A DNA stretch of 64,000 nucleotides from Novosphingobium sp. AAP83 (GTDB lineage: Bacteria > Pseudomonadota > Alphaproteobacteria > Sphingomonadales > Sphingomonadaceae), in contig NZ_LJHY01000022.1 of assembly GCF_001295795.1 (NCBI RefSeq), positions 62,001 through 126,000 on the forward strand. The letters are read 5' to 3'. Every line of letters begins with the position of its first letter. Position 1 is the stretch's first letter. A model generated the notes under the pieces. The model made no database searches. It was not told the DNA's origin and saw only the letters and a program-made list of their open reading frames with translations. A program made the position numbers and the translations under genes. Positions 27,834 to 35,315 of the stretch are shown piece after piece.

Positions 27834-29035
27834 CCCATCCCGGCCTGATTATCCGCATCGCCGCCAAAGGCGAAGGTGCCACTGCGGATGGCCGCTACGC
27901 CGAATTCGCTGCTCCTGGCGATGTGATCGAAGCTGACGGTAGCGTCACCAAAGGCCCCAACCACGTTGAGCCACCCTGCCGCCACTTCCCGGCCTGTGGC
28001 GGCTGCCAGTTGCAGCACTTGTCCGAAAGCGCACTGGCCGATTACGTTTATGATCGCGTCGCTGGCGCGGCCAAAGGGCAGGATATCGATCCGGCAAACG
28101 CCAGCGCTCCGCACGTATCCCCTGCCAGTAGCCGTCGCCGCGCCACGCTCCATGCGCAAGGTATCGGCAAGCGCGTTGTCATCGGTTTTCGCGAACAGGG
28201 CTCGCACAAGATCATCGACATGCGCGAATGCCATGTCCTTGCACCCGAAATGGTCACACTGCTCGGCCCCTTGCGCACACTGCTCGAAGGTTGGGGTGAC
28301 CGTAAGCTTGGCGTTGATGTCGAACTGGCCATGTCAGACCAAGGCCTCTCGGTCGGTCTTAAAGGCCTCAAAGTCGAAGGTCTCAAGCGCACCGAAGCCC
28401 TGCTTGATTTTGCGCGTGACAACGGCCTTGCCCGTCTGACCATCGACAGCGGCTATGGCCCCGAAGGCACGTGGGAACCGGAACCTGTCACGATCACCCT
28501 GGGCGGAACCGCCGTGCCGCTGCCTCCCGGCGCATTCCTTCAGGCCACCCCCGATGGCGAGGAGGCTTTGGTCAGCGCCGCGCGCGAATGGCTGGGCGAT
28601 GCCTCAACCGTGGCTGACCTGTTCTCGGGCCTCGGTACCTTCGCGTTCGCGTTGGCTGGCCCTGCCACCAAAGTCCTCGCGGTCGAAGCTGCGCGCGATA
28701 CGCACCTTGCTTGCCAATCGGCAGCGCGCATGAACGGGCGCCCGGTCCATTGTCTGCACCGCGATCTGTTCCGCAATCCGCTGCGCGTTGAAGAACTGGA
28801 CCGCTTCGCCGCTGTCTTGCTCGATCCGCCGCGCGCAGGCGCGCAAGAGCAAATCGATCAGATCGCGGCCAGCACGGTTGCGCGCGTGGTCTATATCAGT
28901 TGCAACCCGGCAAGCTGGGCGCGCGATGCGGTGCGGCTGATCAATGGCGGCTACAGGCTGGCAGAACTGCGCCCGGTTGGCCAGTTCCGCTGGTCGACCC
29001 ACGTGGAACTGGCCAGCCTGTTCGTCCGCGATTAA
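27830..29035 (+). CDS. 23S rRNA/tRNA uracil-5 methyltransferase (TrmA/RlmD-type)
   Basis: A 401-residue SAM-dependent RNA methyltransferase. An N-terminal TRAM-like segment precedes Cys residues for a 4Fe-4S cluster (CRHFPACGGC and the later MRECHVL). The catalytic domain shows DLFSGLGTFAFALAG as SAM motif I, LLDPPRAGA, and the nucleophilic Cys in YISCNPASWARD. Whether it is RlmC, RlmD or TrmA cannot be decided here. ATG at 27830 overlaps the nnrD stop; the frame before it lies inside nnrD. Confidence 0.92.
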   Translation: MTHPGLIIRIAAKGEGATADGRYAEFAAPGDVIEADGSVTKGPNHVEPPCRHFPACGGCQLQHLSESALADYVYDRVAGAAKGQDIDPANASAPHVSPASSRRRATLHAQGIGKRVVIGFREQGSHKIIDMRECHVLAPEMVTLLGPLRTLLEGWGDRKLGVDVELAMSDQGLSVGLKGLKVEGLKRTEALLDFARDNGLARLTIDSGYGPEGTWEPEPVTITLGGTAVPLPPGAFLQATPDGEEALVSAAREWLGDASTVADLFSGLGTFAFALAGPATKVLAVEAARDTHLACQSAARMNGRPVHCLHRDLFRNPLRVEELDRFAAVLLDPPRAGAQEQIDQIAASTVARVVYISCNPASWARDAVRLINGGYRLAELRPVGQFRWSTHVELASLFVRD

Positions 29036-29039
29036 GCCA

Positions 29040-29468
29040 TCAGAATACCACGCGCGCAGCGTGATAGATTAGCGCCATCAGCGCGAGTGATGACAGTGCG
29101 AAGAGCAAGAAGCGCACCATGACTTTGTTCATGGTGGCCTGCACGATGGAATGCACCACGCGGATGCCGACATAGGCCCAGGCCACTTGCGCGCTCATCC
29201 CGTTGCCTTGTCCGGCGACGGCGAGGACAAGGCATGCTGCATAGAACAGCGTCGGTGCTTCATGCAGGTGATTGTAATTGTGGGCTTTCCATTGGATGTG
29301 CGCGGGCAGGATGTGATCAAGCGTCTTGGTCGGATCCTTGGCCAAGGCATCCGGATCAAGCCCTGCCGCCGTCATCGCAGGCAAGCGCGTGGCGTACATC
29401 CACAGCCACATGACCATGGTCCACGCCATCAACGCGACGGCCGGTTGCAGAATTGCTGCTGTTGTCAT
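29040..29468 (-). CDS. MAPEG family membrane protein (copy 1)
   Basis: A 142-residue protein with four membrane helices, of the eicosanoid/glutathione metabolism (MAPEG) family. The family core WKAHNYNHLHEAPTLFYA and YVGIRVVHSIVQAT are seen. Bacterial members sometimes have glutathione transferase or peroxidase activity; the function here is not known. It is paralogous to the gene just upstream at 29494-29925, and the two are in the same direction 25 bases apart. ATG at 29468 follows a GGGAGAGAATCG site. Confidence 0.88.
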   Translation of the reverse strand: MTTAAILQPAVALMAWTMVMWLWMYATRLPAMTAAGLDPDALAKDPTKTLDHILPAHIQWKAHNYNHLHEAPTLFYAACLVLAVAGQGNGMSAQVAWAYVGIRVVHSIVQATMNKVMVRFLLFALSSLALMALIYHAARVVF

Positions 29469-29493
29469 CGATTCTCTCCCGATTTATTGGTGT

Positions 29494-29925
29494 TTAAGCT
29501 TGCCCGAGCGTAGCGCTGAAGGCCCGGATCGCCAGCGCGATCAGGCAGAAGGTGGAAAGCAGAAACAGCGCAAACCGCACCGGCACGCGATTGACCGTCG
29601 CCTGCCAGACCGAATGGACCACACGGATTCCCACATAGCTCCACGCCAGCGCCACATCGAGCGAACCCGCGCCCAAGATCGCGAGGATCATCACGCTGGC
29701 GTAGAACAGCGTCGGCTGCTCCATCAGGTGTGCATAGTTGTGGGCTTTCCAGTTGATCTGATCGGGAATTACCCCTTCAAGATCCTGCCCGCGCCCGCCG
29801 GGCTTTGCACTGCCAAGCCCGCCAAGCTTTGAAAGAGCGGGAAGGCGCGATCCTGCCATCCAGAACAGCATCACCAACGACCACAGCACCAATGCGGCAG
29901 CCGGCATCAATATTGCGCTTTGCAT
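29494..29925 (-). CDS. MAPEG family membrane protein (copy 2)
   Basis: A 143-residue paralogue of the downstream gene, sharing WKAHNYAHLMEQPTLFYAS and YVGIRVVHSVWQATVN. Four hydrophobic segments are visible. The two proteins align along their whole length, so they come from a tandem duplication that has diverged, and they may form a heterotrimer (inference from the trimeric family structure). GGGAGAATATTAG precedes the ATG at 29925. No recognised cytosolic partner lies adjacent. Confidence 0.88.
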   Translation of the reverse strand: MQSAILMPAAALVLWSLVMLFWMAGSRLPALSKLGGLGSAKPGGRGQDLEGVIPDQINWKAHNYAHLMEQPTLFYASVMILAILGAGSLDVALAWSYVGIRVVHSVWQATVNRVPVRFALFLLSTFCLIALAIRAFSATLGQA

Positions 29926-30009
29926 CTAATATTCTCCCTCGACCCTGCACAGGAAATTGGGAGAAGGGAATTAGATTGTCAATCGCAACTTATTCATGCC
30001 CCAAGGCCT

Positions 30010-30669
30010 TCATTTGCGCAATGTGATGCGCCGATAATAGCCAAAGCGTCCGCGCAAAGTGCGCACGGTTAGCCCGTGTTCCTGCGCTATCGCAGCCGCA
30101 ACCGTTCCCAAGTCTTCACGCGGACTAACATGGAACTTGGCCAACCATCCATGCATCAAACTGCGGGCTGGCCTTGGTAAACCGCCAAAATCGCCAAAAT
30201 CCACAACGTGCAGCGATCCACCCGGCGCAAGTGAGCGCGCGGCCTGATCCAAAGCCTGCTGCCATTGCGGGATCATCGACAAAGCGTAAGAGATAAACAC
30301 GCGATCAAACGTCGCCTGCCCGAACAGGGCTTCGGCGTCAAAGCTGGTCGCATCGCCGCGTGCCAGAACACAATCACCGCCCATCCGCTTGCGTGCAACG
30401 GATAGCATTTCGTCCGAGATATCGAGACCATGCATCCGCACACCGGGCCAAGATTGCGCCGCACAAGCCAGATTGCGCCCCGTGCCGCAGCCGATCTCCA
30501 GAACGCTCATTCCCGGCGCTGCTTCCAGATTTCGGATCAGCCCGTCCCGCCCGAACAGATAGTATTTGCGCGTGGCGTCATAAATGTACTTCTGGTTGCG
30601 ATAAACCGCATCCATCAGCGCGCCATGGGCGGGTGTGGGGGAGGGCGAGGGGGCGAGCGAGGCCATCAC
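30010..30669 (-). CDS. btaB: Betaine lipid synthesis N-methyltransferase BtaB-like
   Basis: A 219-residue class I SAM methyltransferase. MDAVYRNQKYIYDATRKYY and the SAM motif VLEIGCGTGRNLA match BtaB proteins, which add three methyl groups to diacylglyceryl-homoserine to make DGTS. The start (GTG 30669, or ATG 30666) overlaps the btaA stop by 4 or 1 bases, exactly as in known btaAB operons. No membrane segment is seen; the enzyme should act at the membrane surface. The assignment rests on both the motif and the partner gene. Confidence 0.88.
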   Translation of the reverse strand: MMASLAPSPSPTPAHGALMDAVYRNQKYIYDATRKYYLFGRDGLIRNLEAAPGMSVLEIGCGTGRNLACAAQSWPGVRMHGLDISDEMLSVARKRMGGDCVLARGDATSFDAEALFGQATFDRVFISYALSMIPQWQQALDQAARSLAPGGSLHVVDFGDFGGLPRPARSLMHGWLAKFHVSPREDLGTVAAAIAQEHGLTVRTLRGRFGYYRRITLRK

Positions 30670-31883
30670 ACCAGCTCGTACAAGTGGACACCGCCATAAA
30701 TCGATGACCGATCCTGCGCTGTGCTCTCAGCCGAAACCGCTTCATCATAACGCCAACGGGCCAAAATCTCGTCGTTTACACGGCCGGGCAACAGGCTTGG
30801 CTCTGCCGCCGTACGGAACAATACCCGCGATCCGGGACGGGCGGTGCGCGTAATCTCGCGCCACAGATCGTTCAATTGCACGTCCGTCATCCAGTCTTGC
30901 GCATCCAGCAGGACATAACGATCAAGCGAGGCATCGGCCAGTGATGACAAATGCTCGGTCAGGTTGGCATGGCGCACATCGATGCGGTTGGCGCGCTCGC
31001 GCACAACTTCCCAGTTCGCCTCTTGCAGATAAGGCGGCAGCGGGCATTCATTGCCCCGGCCATAACCGCGAGAGAACGCCTGCCATGCGAAGTAGTTGTC
31101 GCCCACGGGGAAATCGCAGGCCAGCTTGGCAAGGCGGCGGCGCAGTACTTCGGCCATTGGTTCATCGCCTGCCAGCGCATCAAACTGCGCGGGCGGAATG
31201 CCAAGGCCAAACAGCGATGCGGGTTGATCGGTCAACCACCGGACGAAGCGCTTGTCGAATACCGGCGACATTTCGCGCTCGAACACCTCGCGTTGTTCCT
31301 CCACCGTGCGGGCATCAAGGATCGTCGAAAGATCGATCCGGTAAAGCCGCGCCAGCAAATGCGCCACGCCGATGAAGTTGCCGAGCAATCCGCGCTTGTA
31401 GAAATTGCTCGAAAAACCGGCGATCCGCTGACGTCCGATCAGATCGCGGCCTTCCCAGTAGCGGCGCGTGGTTTCGTCCATCTGCGGCGCGATATGGGTC
31501 TTGTAGGCCGCGATGTTGACGGCACTGTCAGCTTCGGCAAAAAACCGGCGGAAGTGTGCGTAATCAGGCAGATAGCGCGCCGATCCGATCTTTAACTTGT
31601 TCAGCGCGATGTGTGCGGTGTTCAGATCAACCGCCGTAATTGCTTCGGGGTTGGCCGTCAGGTACGACAACACATTGCACCCGCCGCTGGCAATCGCGAT
31701 CATCCGGCTGTCCGGTTTGATCTGCAAGGCTTCCATGTCCACGTCGGGGTCTTCCCAGATCTGCGCATAAACCAGTCCGCGAAATGCCAAAGCAAAAGCG
31801 TGGTCGAGCAGGCGGTTGGTCGCGCTCGCCCCACGGCGGACAACGGAACGCGTAATCGGATGCGAACGAGCGCGTTCGAGCAT
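30666..31883 (-). CDS. btaA: DUF3419 / BtaA-like diacylglycerol 3-amino-3-carboxypropyl transferase
   Basis: A 405-residue protein of the BtaA group, which moves the aminocarboxypropyl group of SAM to diacylglycerol as the first step of betaine lipid synthesis. Marks are LVYAQIWEDPDVDMEAL, the SAM-site IASGGCNVLSYL, VDLNTAHIALNKLK, and VLLDAQDWMTD in the C-terminal half. The frame opens at 32015, but the ATG at 31883 (MLERARSH) agrees with the family. Betaine lipids often replace phospholipids under phosphate starvation; I found no convincing Pho box upstream. Confidence 0.9.
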   Translation of the reverse strand: MLERARSHPITRSVVRRGASATNRLLDHAFALAFRGLVYAQIWEDPDVDMEALQIKPDSRMIAIASGGCNVLSYLTANPEAITAVDLNTAHIALNKLKIGSARYLPDYAHFRRFFAEADSAVNIAAYKTHIAPQMDETTRRYWEGRDLIGRQRIAGFSSNFYKRGLLGNFIGVAHLLARLYRIDLSTILDARTVEEQREVFEREMSPVFDKRFVRWLTDQPASLFGLGIPPAQFDALAGDEPMAEVLRRRLAKLACDFPVGDNYFAWQAFSRGYGRGNECPLPPYLQEANWEVVRERANRIDVRHANLTEHLSSLADASLDRYVLLDAQDWMTDVQLNDLWREITRTARPGSRVLFRTAAEPSLLPGRVNDEILARWRYDEAVSAESTAQDRSSIYGGVHLYELV

Positions 31884-32016
31884 GGCAAACCCCGGTATGA
31901 TTGAACCTTGGTCGCGCTTAGAACTGCCATGTTGCGGTTGTGTGTTGGGAATGCTGCGGTTGTAACACTGCTGTCTGACAAAGCGCGTTATCATACTGTG
32001 CGCCGCGCATGACAAA

Positions 32017-32031
32017 TCAGACCATGTCTGA
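32017..32031. promoter_or_regulatory. Palindrome TCAGAC-N3-GTCTGA between divergent genes
   Basis: A perfect 6-base inverted repeat with a 3-base centre lies in the 260-base divergent region between btaA and the carboxyspermidine dehydrogenase gene. A further GTCTGACA occurs at about 31974. It could be a regulator site for either gene; there is no direct evidence. Confidence 0.45.
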
Positions 32032-32143
32032 AAATGAAGGCCCTAAAATGTGGGGGTTGGGTTTGTCATGCTGATATCCTAAAGGCGCGTTATGAAATGC
32101 TCGCGCCGACATCCGCGCAGGGTCACGAAGGTTTGGAGATACA

Positions 32144-33349
32144 ATGGCTAAAGTTCTCGTCATCGGCGCAGGCGGCGTCGGCTCGGTTGCGGTTCACAAG
32201 ATGGCGATGAACGCCGGTATCTTCAGCGAAATCGCGCTGGCCAGCCGCACCAAATCCAAGTGCGACGCCATCGCCGCCTCGGTTAAGGAGCGCACCGGCG
32301 TCACCATCGACATCTACCAGATCGATGCAGATGACGTTGCCGCCACCACGGCGCTCCTGAACGAAGTCAAGCCTGTCCTCGTCGTCAACCTCGCGCTGCC
32401 CTATCAGGACTTGCACATCATGGACGCCTGCCTTGCCGCTGGCGTCAATTACATGGACACCGCGAATTACGAACCGATTGACGAGGCCAAGTTCGAATAC
32501 AAGTGGCAGTGGGCCTATCAGGAGCGCTTCAAGGAAGCAGGCCTGATGGCGCTGCTGGGTTCGGGTTTCGACCCCGGTGTTACCAGCGTTTTCGCCACGT
32601 GGCTGCGCAAGCACAAGCTCGACACGATCCGCACGCTCGACATCCTTGATTGCAACGGCGGTGATCATGGCCAGCACTTTGCCACCAACTTCAATCCGGA
32701 AATCAACATCCGCGAAGTGACTGCGCCTGCGCGCCACTGGCTCAATGGCGAATGGATCGAAACGCCCGCGCTCACCATCCGCGAAACCTTCGATTTCGAA
32801 GCCGTCGGCCCCAAGAACATGTACCTGATGTACCACGAGGAACTCGAAAGCCTCGCGCATCACATCCCCGGAATCGAACGCATCCGCTTCTGGATGACCT
32901 TCGGCGATGCCTACATCACGCACCTCACCGTGCTGCAAAACGTCGGCATGACGCGGATCGATCCGGTGATGTACGAAGGCAAGGAAATCATCCCGCTCCA
33001 GTTCCTCAAAGCCGTCCTGCCCGAACCCGCCTCGCTGGGTGCCACCACCAAGGGCAAGACCAACATCGGCGACATCGCCACCGGCCTTAAGGATGGCGTG
33101 GAAAAGACCTTCTACATCTACAACATCTGCGATCACGAAGACGCCTTTGCCGAAACCGGCAACCAGGCCGTCAGCTACACCACCGGCGTCCCAGCGATGA
33201 TCGGCGCAGCGCTGATGGTACAGGGCATCTGGAGCGGCACCGGCGTGTTCAACATCGAACAGCTCGATCCCGATCCCTACATGGACATGCTCAACCAGCA
33301 CGGCCTGCCGTGGCAGGTCAAGGAACTGGCAGGCCCGCTGGCGTTTTGA
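32144..33349 (+). CDS. Saccharopine dehydrogenase family protein, probable carboxyspermidine dehydrogenase
   Basis: A 401-residue NAD(P)-dependent enzyme. The Rossmann motif VLVIGAGGVGSVAVHKMA is at the N-terminus, followed by VNLALPYQDLHIMDACL, NYMDTANYEP and GFDPGVTSVFATW. The family joins aspartate semialdehyde to putrescine (or diaminopropane) by reductive amination. Carboxyspermidine dehydrogenase is favoured over lysine-pathway roles because the next metabolic genes encode the matching decarboxylase and ornithine decarboxylase. GGAG precedes the ATG at suitable spacing. Confidence 0.92.
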   Translation: MAKVLVIGAGGVGSVAVHKMAMNAGIFSEIALASRTKSKCDAIAASVKERTGVTIDIYQIDADDVAATTALLNEVKPVLVVNLALPYQDLHIMDACLAAGVNYMDTANYEPIDEAKFEYKWQWAYQERFKEAGLMALLGSGFDPGVTSVFATWLRKHKLDTIRTLDILDCNGGDHGQHFATNFNPEINIREVTAPARHWLNGEWIETPALTIRETFDFEAVGPKNMYLMYHEELESLAHHIPGIERIRFWMTFGDAYITHLTVLQNVGMTRIDPVMYEGKEIIPLQFLKAVLPEPASLGATTKGKTNIGDIATGLKDGVEKTFYIYNICDHEDAFAETGNQAVSYTTGVPAMIGAALMVQGIWSGTGVFNIEQLDPDPYMDMLNQHGLPWQVKELAGPLAF

Positions 33350-33356
33350 TTTTTTT

Positions 33357-33400
33357 GTTTCACGCAGAGGCGCGGAGAAGGAAGAAGAGACGCGGAGGGG
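33357..33400. repeat. Left inverted-repeat arm of GxxExxY cassette
   Basis: A purine-rich segment built of CGC(A/G)GAG units (CACGCAGAG, GCGCGGAG, ACGCGGAG). It matches the reverse complement of 33794-33835 at 37 of 42 aligned positions. Its end (GGAGGGG) lies 3-5 bases before the GTG of the enclosed gene and can act as its ribosome binding site. Confidence 0.85.
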
Positions 33401-33403
33401 CTG

Positions 33404-33793
33404 GTGCTTCCGATTGATGTTTTGAGTTCGATCGCCATTGAGGAGGCCATTGCCATCCATAAGGAGTTCGGTCCCGGCTTGTATGAGTCCGTCTACGAGT
33501 CAGTCCTCGCAAGACGGTTGAGGGGCCGGGGTCTGAATGTCGAACGTCAGGTTCAGGTTAAAGCTGTCTTCGACGGCGTCACCTACGATCCGGCGTTCAA
33601 GATCGACTTGCTGGTTGATGAGCGGTTGATCCTTGAGATCAAGGCTGTCGAACAGCTGAGCAAAGCCCACGCGAAACAGTTACTGACGTACCTTAGATTG
33701 CTTAAGCAGCCCGTTGGGCTGCTTCTCAATTTCTCCGAAGCCACCCTAAAAGACGGCATCCGCAGAGTGGTCAACGACTACAAACCTGACTAA
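33404..33793 (+). CDS. GxxExxY protein (PD-(D/E)XK nuclease-like)
   Basis: A 129-residue protein with the naming motif G25-L-Y-E28-S-V-Y31 and a nuclease-like core: FKIDLLVDE with Asp68, then LEIK with Glu78 and Lys80, a typical PD-(D/E)XK arrangement. Nuclease activity is inferred from the fold; the biological role of the family is not established. GTG at 33404 directly follows the left repeat arm, and the TAA ends one base before the right arm, so the gene fills the space between the two arms. It interrupts the polyamine genes, which suggests insertion as a unit. Confidence 0.88.
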   Translation: MLPIDVLSSIAIEEAIAIHKEFGPGLYESVYESVLARRLRGRGLNVERQVQVKAVFDGVTYDPAFKIDLLVDERLILEIKAVEQLSKAHAKQLLTYLRLLKQPVGLLLNFSEATLKDGIRRVVNDYKPD

Positions 33794-33835
33794 CTCTCCG
33801 CGTCTCATTTTCTTTCTCCGCGTCTCTGCGTGAAC
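33794..33835. repeat. Right inverted-repeat arm of GxxExxY cassette
   Basis: Pyrimidine-rich mirror of the left arm, with CTCCGCGTCTC repeated twice. It begins immediately after the TAA of the GxxExxY gene and ends 16 bases before the ATG of the carboxyspermidine decarboxylase gene. Five mismatches and one extra T separate it from the left arm. Confidence 0.85.
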
Positions 33836-33851
33836 CAATCGAGGTGGCAAT

Positions 33852-35063
33852 ATGGAAACTAAAGCCGGCGATCCGGGCGCGTTTGCCCACTTTGACCTTA
33901 GCCGTGTCGATAGCCCCGCCTTCGTCGTGGACGAGGCGAAGCTGCGCGCCAATCTGGCAGTGCTGGCCGATGTGCGCGACCGTGCCGGGATCAAAGTCCT
34001 TGCTGCGATGAAGGCGTTTTCCATGTGGAAAGTCGCAGCCGTCATCGGCGAATACCTCGACGGTGTGTGCAGTTCCGGCTTGTGGGAATCACTGCTGGCG
34101 GCGGAACACTACAAGGGCGAAATCGCCACCTATTGCGCGGCCTACAAGGCTGAAGACCTGCCCGAAATTCTCCGGCTCTCCGATCATGTGATCTTCAATA
34201 CCCCCGGCCAACACGCCCGTTTCAAGGGCGAGGTCGCAGCGGCCAAGGCGCGCGGCGATGTGTTTGATATCGGCCTGCGCGTAAACCCGCTCCATGCTGA
34301 AGGCGAAGTGCCGCGCTATGATCCATGCGCCCCGCATTCGCGCCTCGGCTTCCCCGTCGATCAGTTAGCGCCCGAGCACTTCGAAGGCGTCAACGGCATC
34401 CACTTCCACACTTTGTGCGAACAGGACTTCGAACCGCTCCAGCGCACGTGGGATGCCCTCCTGCCGCGAATCGAGCCTTACCTCGGCCAGCTCAAGTGGC
34501 TGAACTTCGGTGGCGGCCACCACATCACGCGGGCCGATTACCAGCGCGATGATCTCGTCGCCTTCCTCAAAGCGGTCAAAGCGCAAACCGGTTGCGAAAT
34601 CTATCTCGAACCCGGTGAAGCCGTCGCGCTCGACGCGGGCATCCTCGTCGGCACCGTGCTCGATACGCACTGGAACGGCATGCAACTGGCCGTCACGGAC
34701 ATTTCGGCCACCTGCCACATGCCCGACGTAATCGAAGCGCCCTATCGTCCTGCCATGCTGGGCGAACTGCCCATCGACGAGTACGAAGACGCCGGAGACA
34801 TTGGGGGCGATGGCGGGGCACCCGTCCGGCTTGGTGGTCCGTCATGCCTTGCAGGCGATGTGATCGGCGATTACCGCCTGCCGCAGGGAGCCGAACCCGG
34901 CACGCGCTTCGCGTTCCTCGATCAGGCGCACTATTCGATGGTCAAGACCACCACCTTCAACGGCGTGCCGCTGCCGTCGATCTGGCTGTGGGACAGCAGC
35001 ACCGATGCCCTGCAAAAAGTGCGCGGCTTTACCTATCAGGACTTCCGCGACCGGCTTTCCTGA
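33852..35063 (+). CDS. nspC: Carboxynorspermidine/carboxyspermidine decarboxylase
   Basis: A 403-residue PLP enzyme of the alanine-racemase-fold decarboxylases that converts carboxyspermidine to spermidine (or the nor-form). Lys in VLAAMKAFSMW is the PLP lysine; other marks are GVCSSGLWES, RVNPLHAEGE, HFHTLCEQ, LNFGGGHHIT, EPGEA and GPSCLAGDVIGDY with the second-subunit Cys. AGGTGGCAAT precedes the ATG. With the dehydrogenase upstream and ODC downstream it gives a route to spermidine that does not need SpeD/SpeE. Confidence 0.95.
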   Translation: METKAGDPGAFAHFDLSRVDSPAFVVDEAKLRANLAVLADVRDRAGIKVLAAMKAFSMWKVAAVIGEYLDGVCSSGLWESLLAAEHYKGEIATYCAAYKAEDLPEILRLSDHVIFNTPGQHARFKGEVAAAKARGDVFDIGLRVNPLHAEGEVPRYDPCAPHSRLGFPVDQLAPEHFEGVNGIHFHTLCEQDFEPLQRTWDALLPRIEPYLGQLKWLNFGGGHHITRADYQRDDLVAFLKAVKAQTGCEIYLEPGEAVALDAGILVGTVLDTHWNGMQLAVTDISATCHMPDVIEAPYRPAMLGELPIDEYEDAGDIGGDGGAPVRLGGPSCLAGDVIGDYRLPQGAEPGTRFAFLDQAHYSMVKTTTFNGVPLPSIWLWDSSTDALQKVRGFTYQDFRDRLS

Positions 35064-35315
35064 AAATCTGCGGCAATGATTCGGCAATCATCGACATGCC
35101 CTTAATGACGGGGGCCGTTCGTGAGGCCCGGAAGAACCCCTGAAAATGCTGCGATTTGGCTAGAAATATTTCATTTTTCTGACACGCATTTGCAGGGGGT
35201 CCTTTTTCACTTGATGTTCAGCGAGAGGGCTTTATTTACCCCCTCTCGCTGCCCCATGGGGACTTCCAAACCGCAAGGCAGCCTTGTTCAACGTTCCGTT
35301 TGGGGGTCCCTTGAG
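35064..35315 (+). promoter_or_regulatory. Structured leader of ornithine decarboxylase gene (speF-like RNA)
   Basis: The 252-base region contains two strong stems. The first is CAGCGAGAGGG (35219-35229) with CCCTCTCGCTG (35241-35251), 11 perfect pairs. The second joins GGGAC-TT-CCAAAC (35259-35271) to GTTTGG-GG-GTCCC (35298-35310), and closes five bases before the TTG start, hiding the only G-rich ribosome-binding candidate. An RNA element named speF is known before ornithine decarboxylase genes of alphaproteobacteria; membership here is inferred from position and structure, not from a model search. Confidence 0.6.

Noticed and set aside
31884..32060. Pho box upstream of btaA
   Set aside because: TGTCA/TGTTA half-sites are present but spaced 13 bases apart instead of 11 and poorly matched.
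33357..33400. CRISPR-like array from the CGCGGAG units
   Set aside because: The units are 8 bases long and irregular, without spacers, and mirrored at the other side of the gene; they are arms of an inverted repeat.
32123..33460. 445-residue minus-strand frame opposite the carboxyspermidine dehydrogenase gene
   Set aside because: It is a shadow frame with composition typical of antisense translation and no recognised domain.
35121..35315. 65-residue N-terminal extension of ornithine decarboxylase
   Set aside because: No family resemblance; the bases form strong RNA stems instead. A start at 35256 is still possible.
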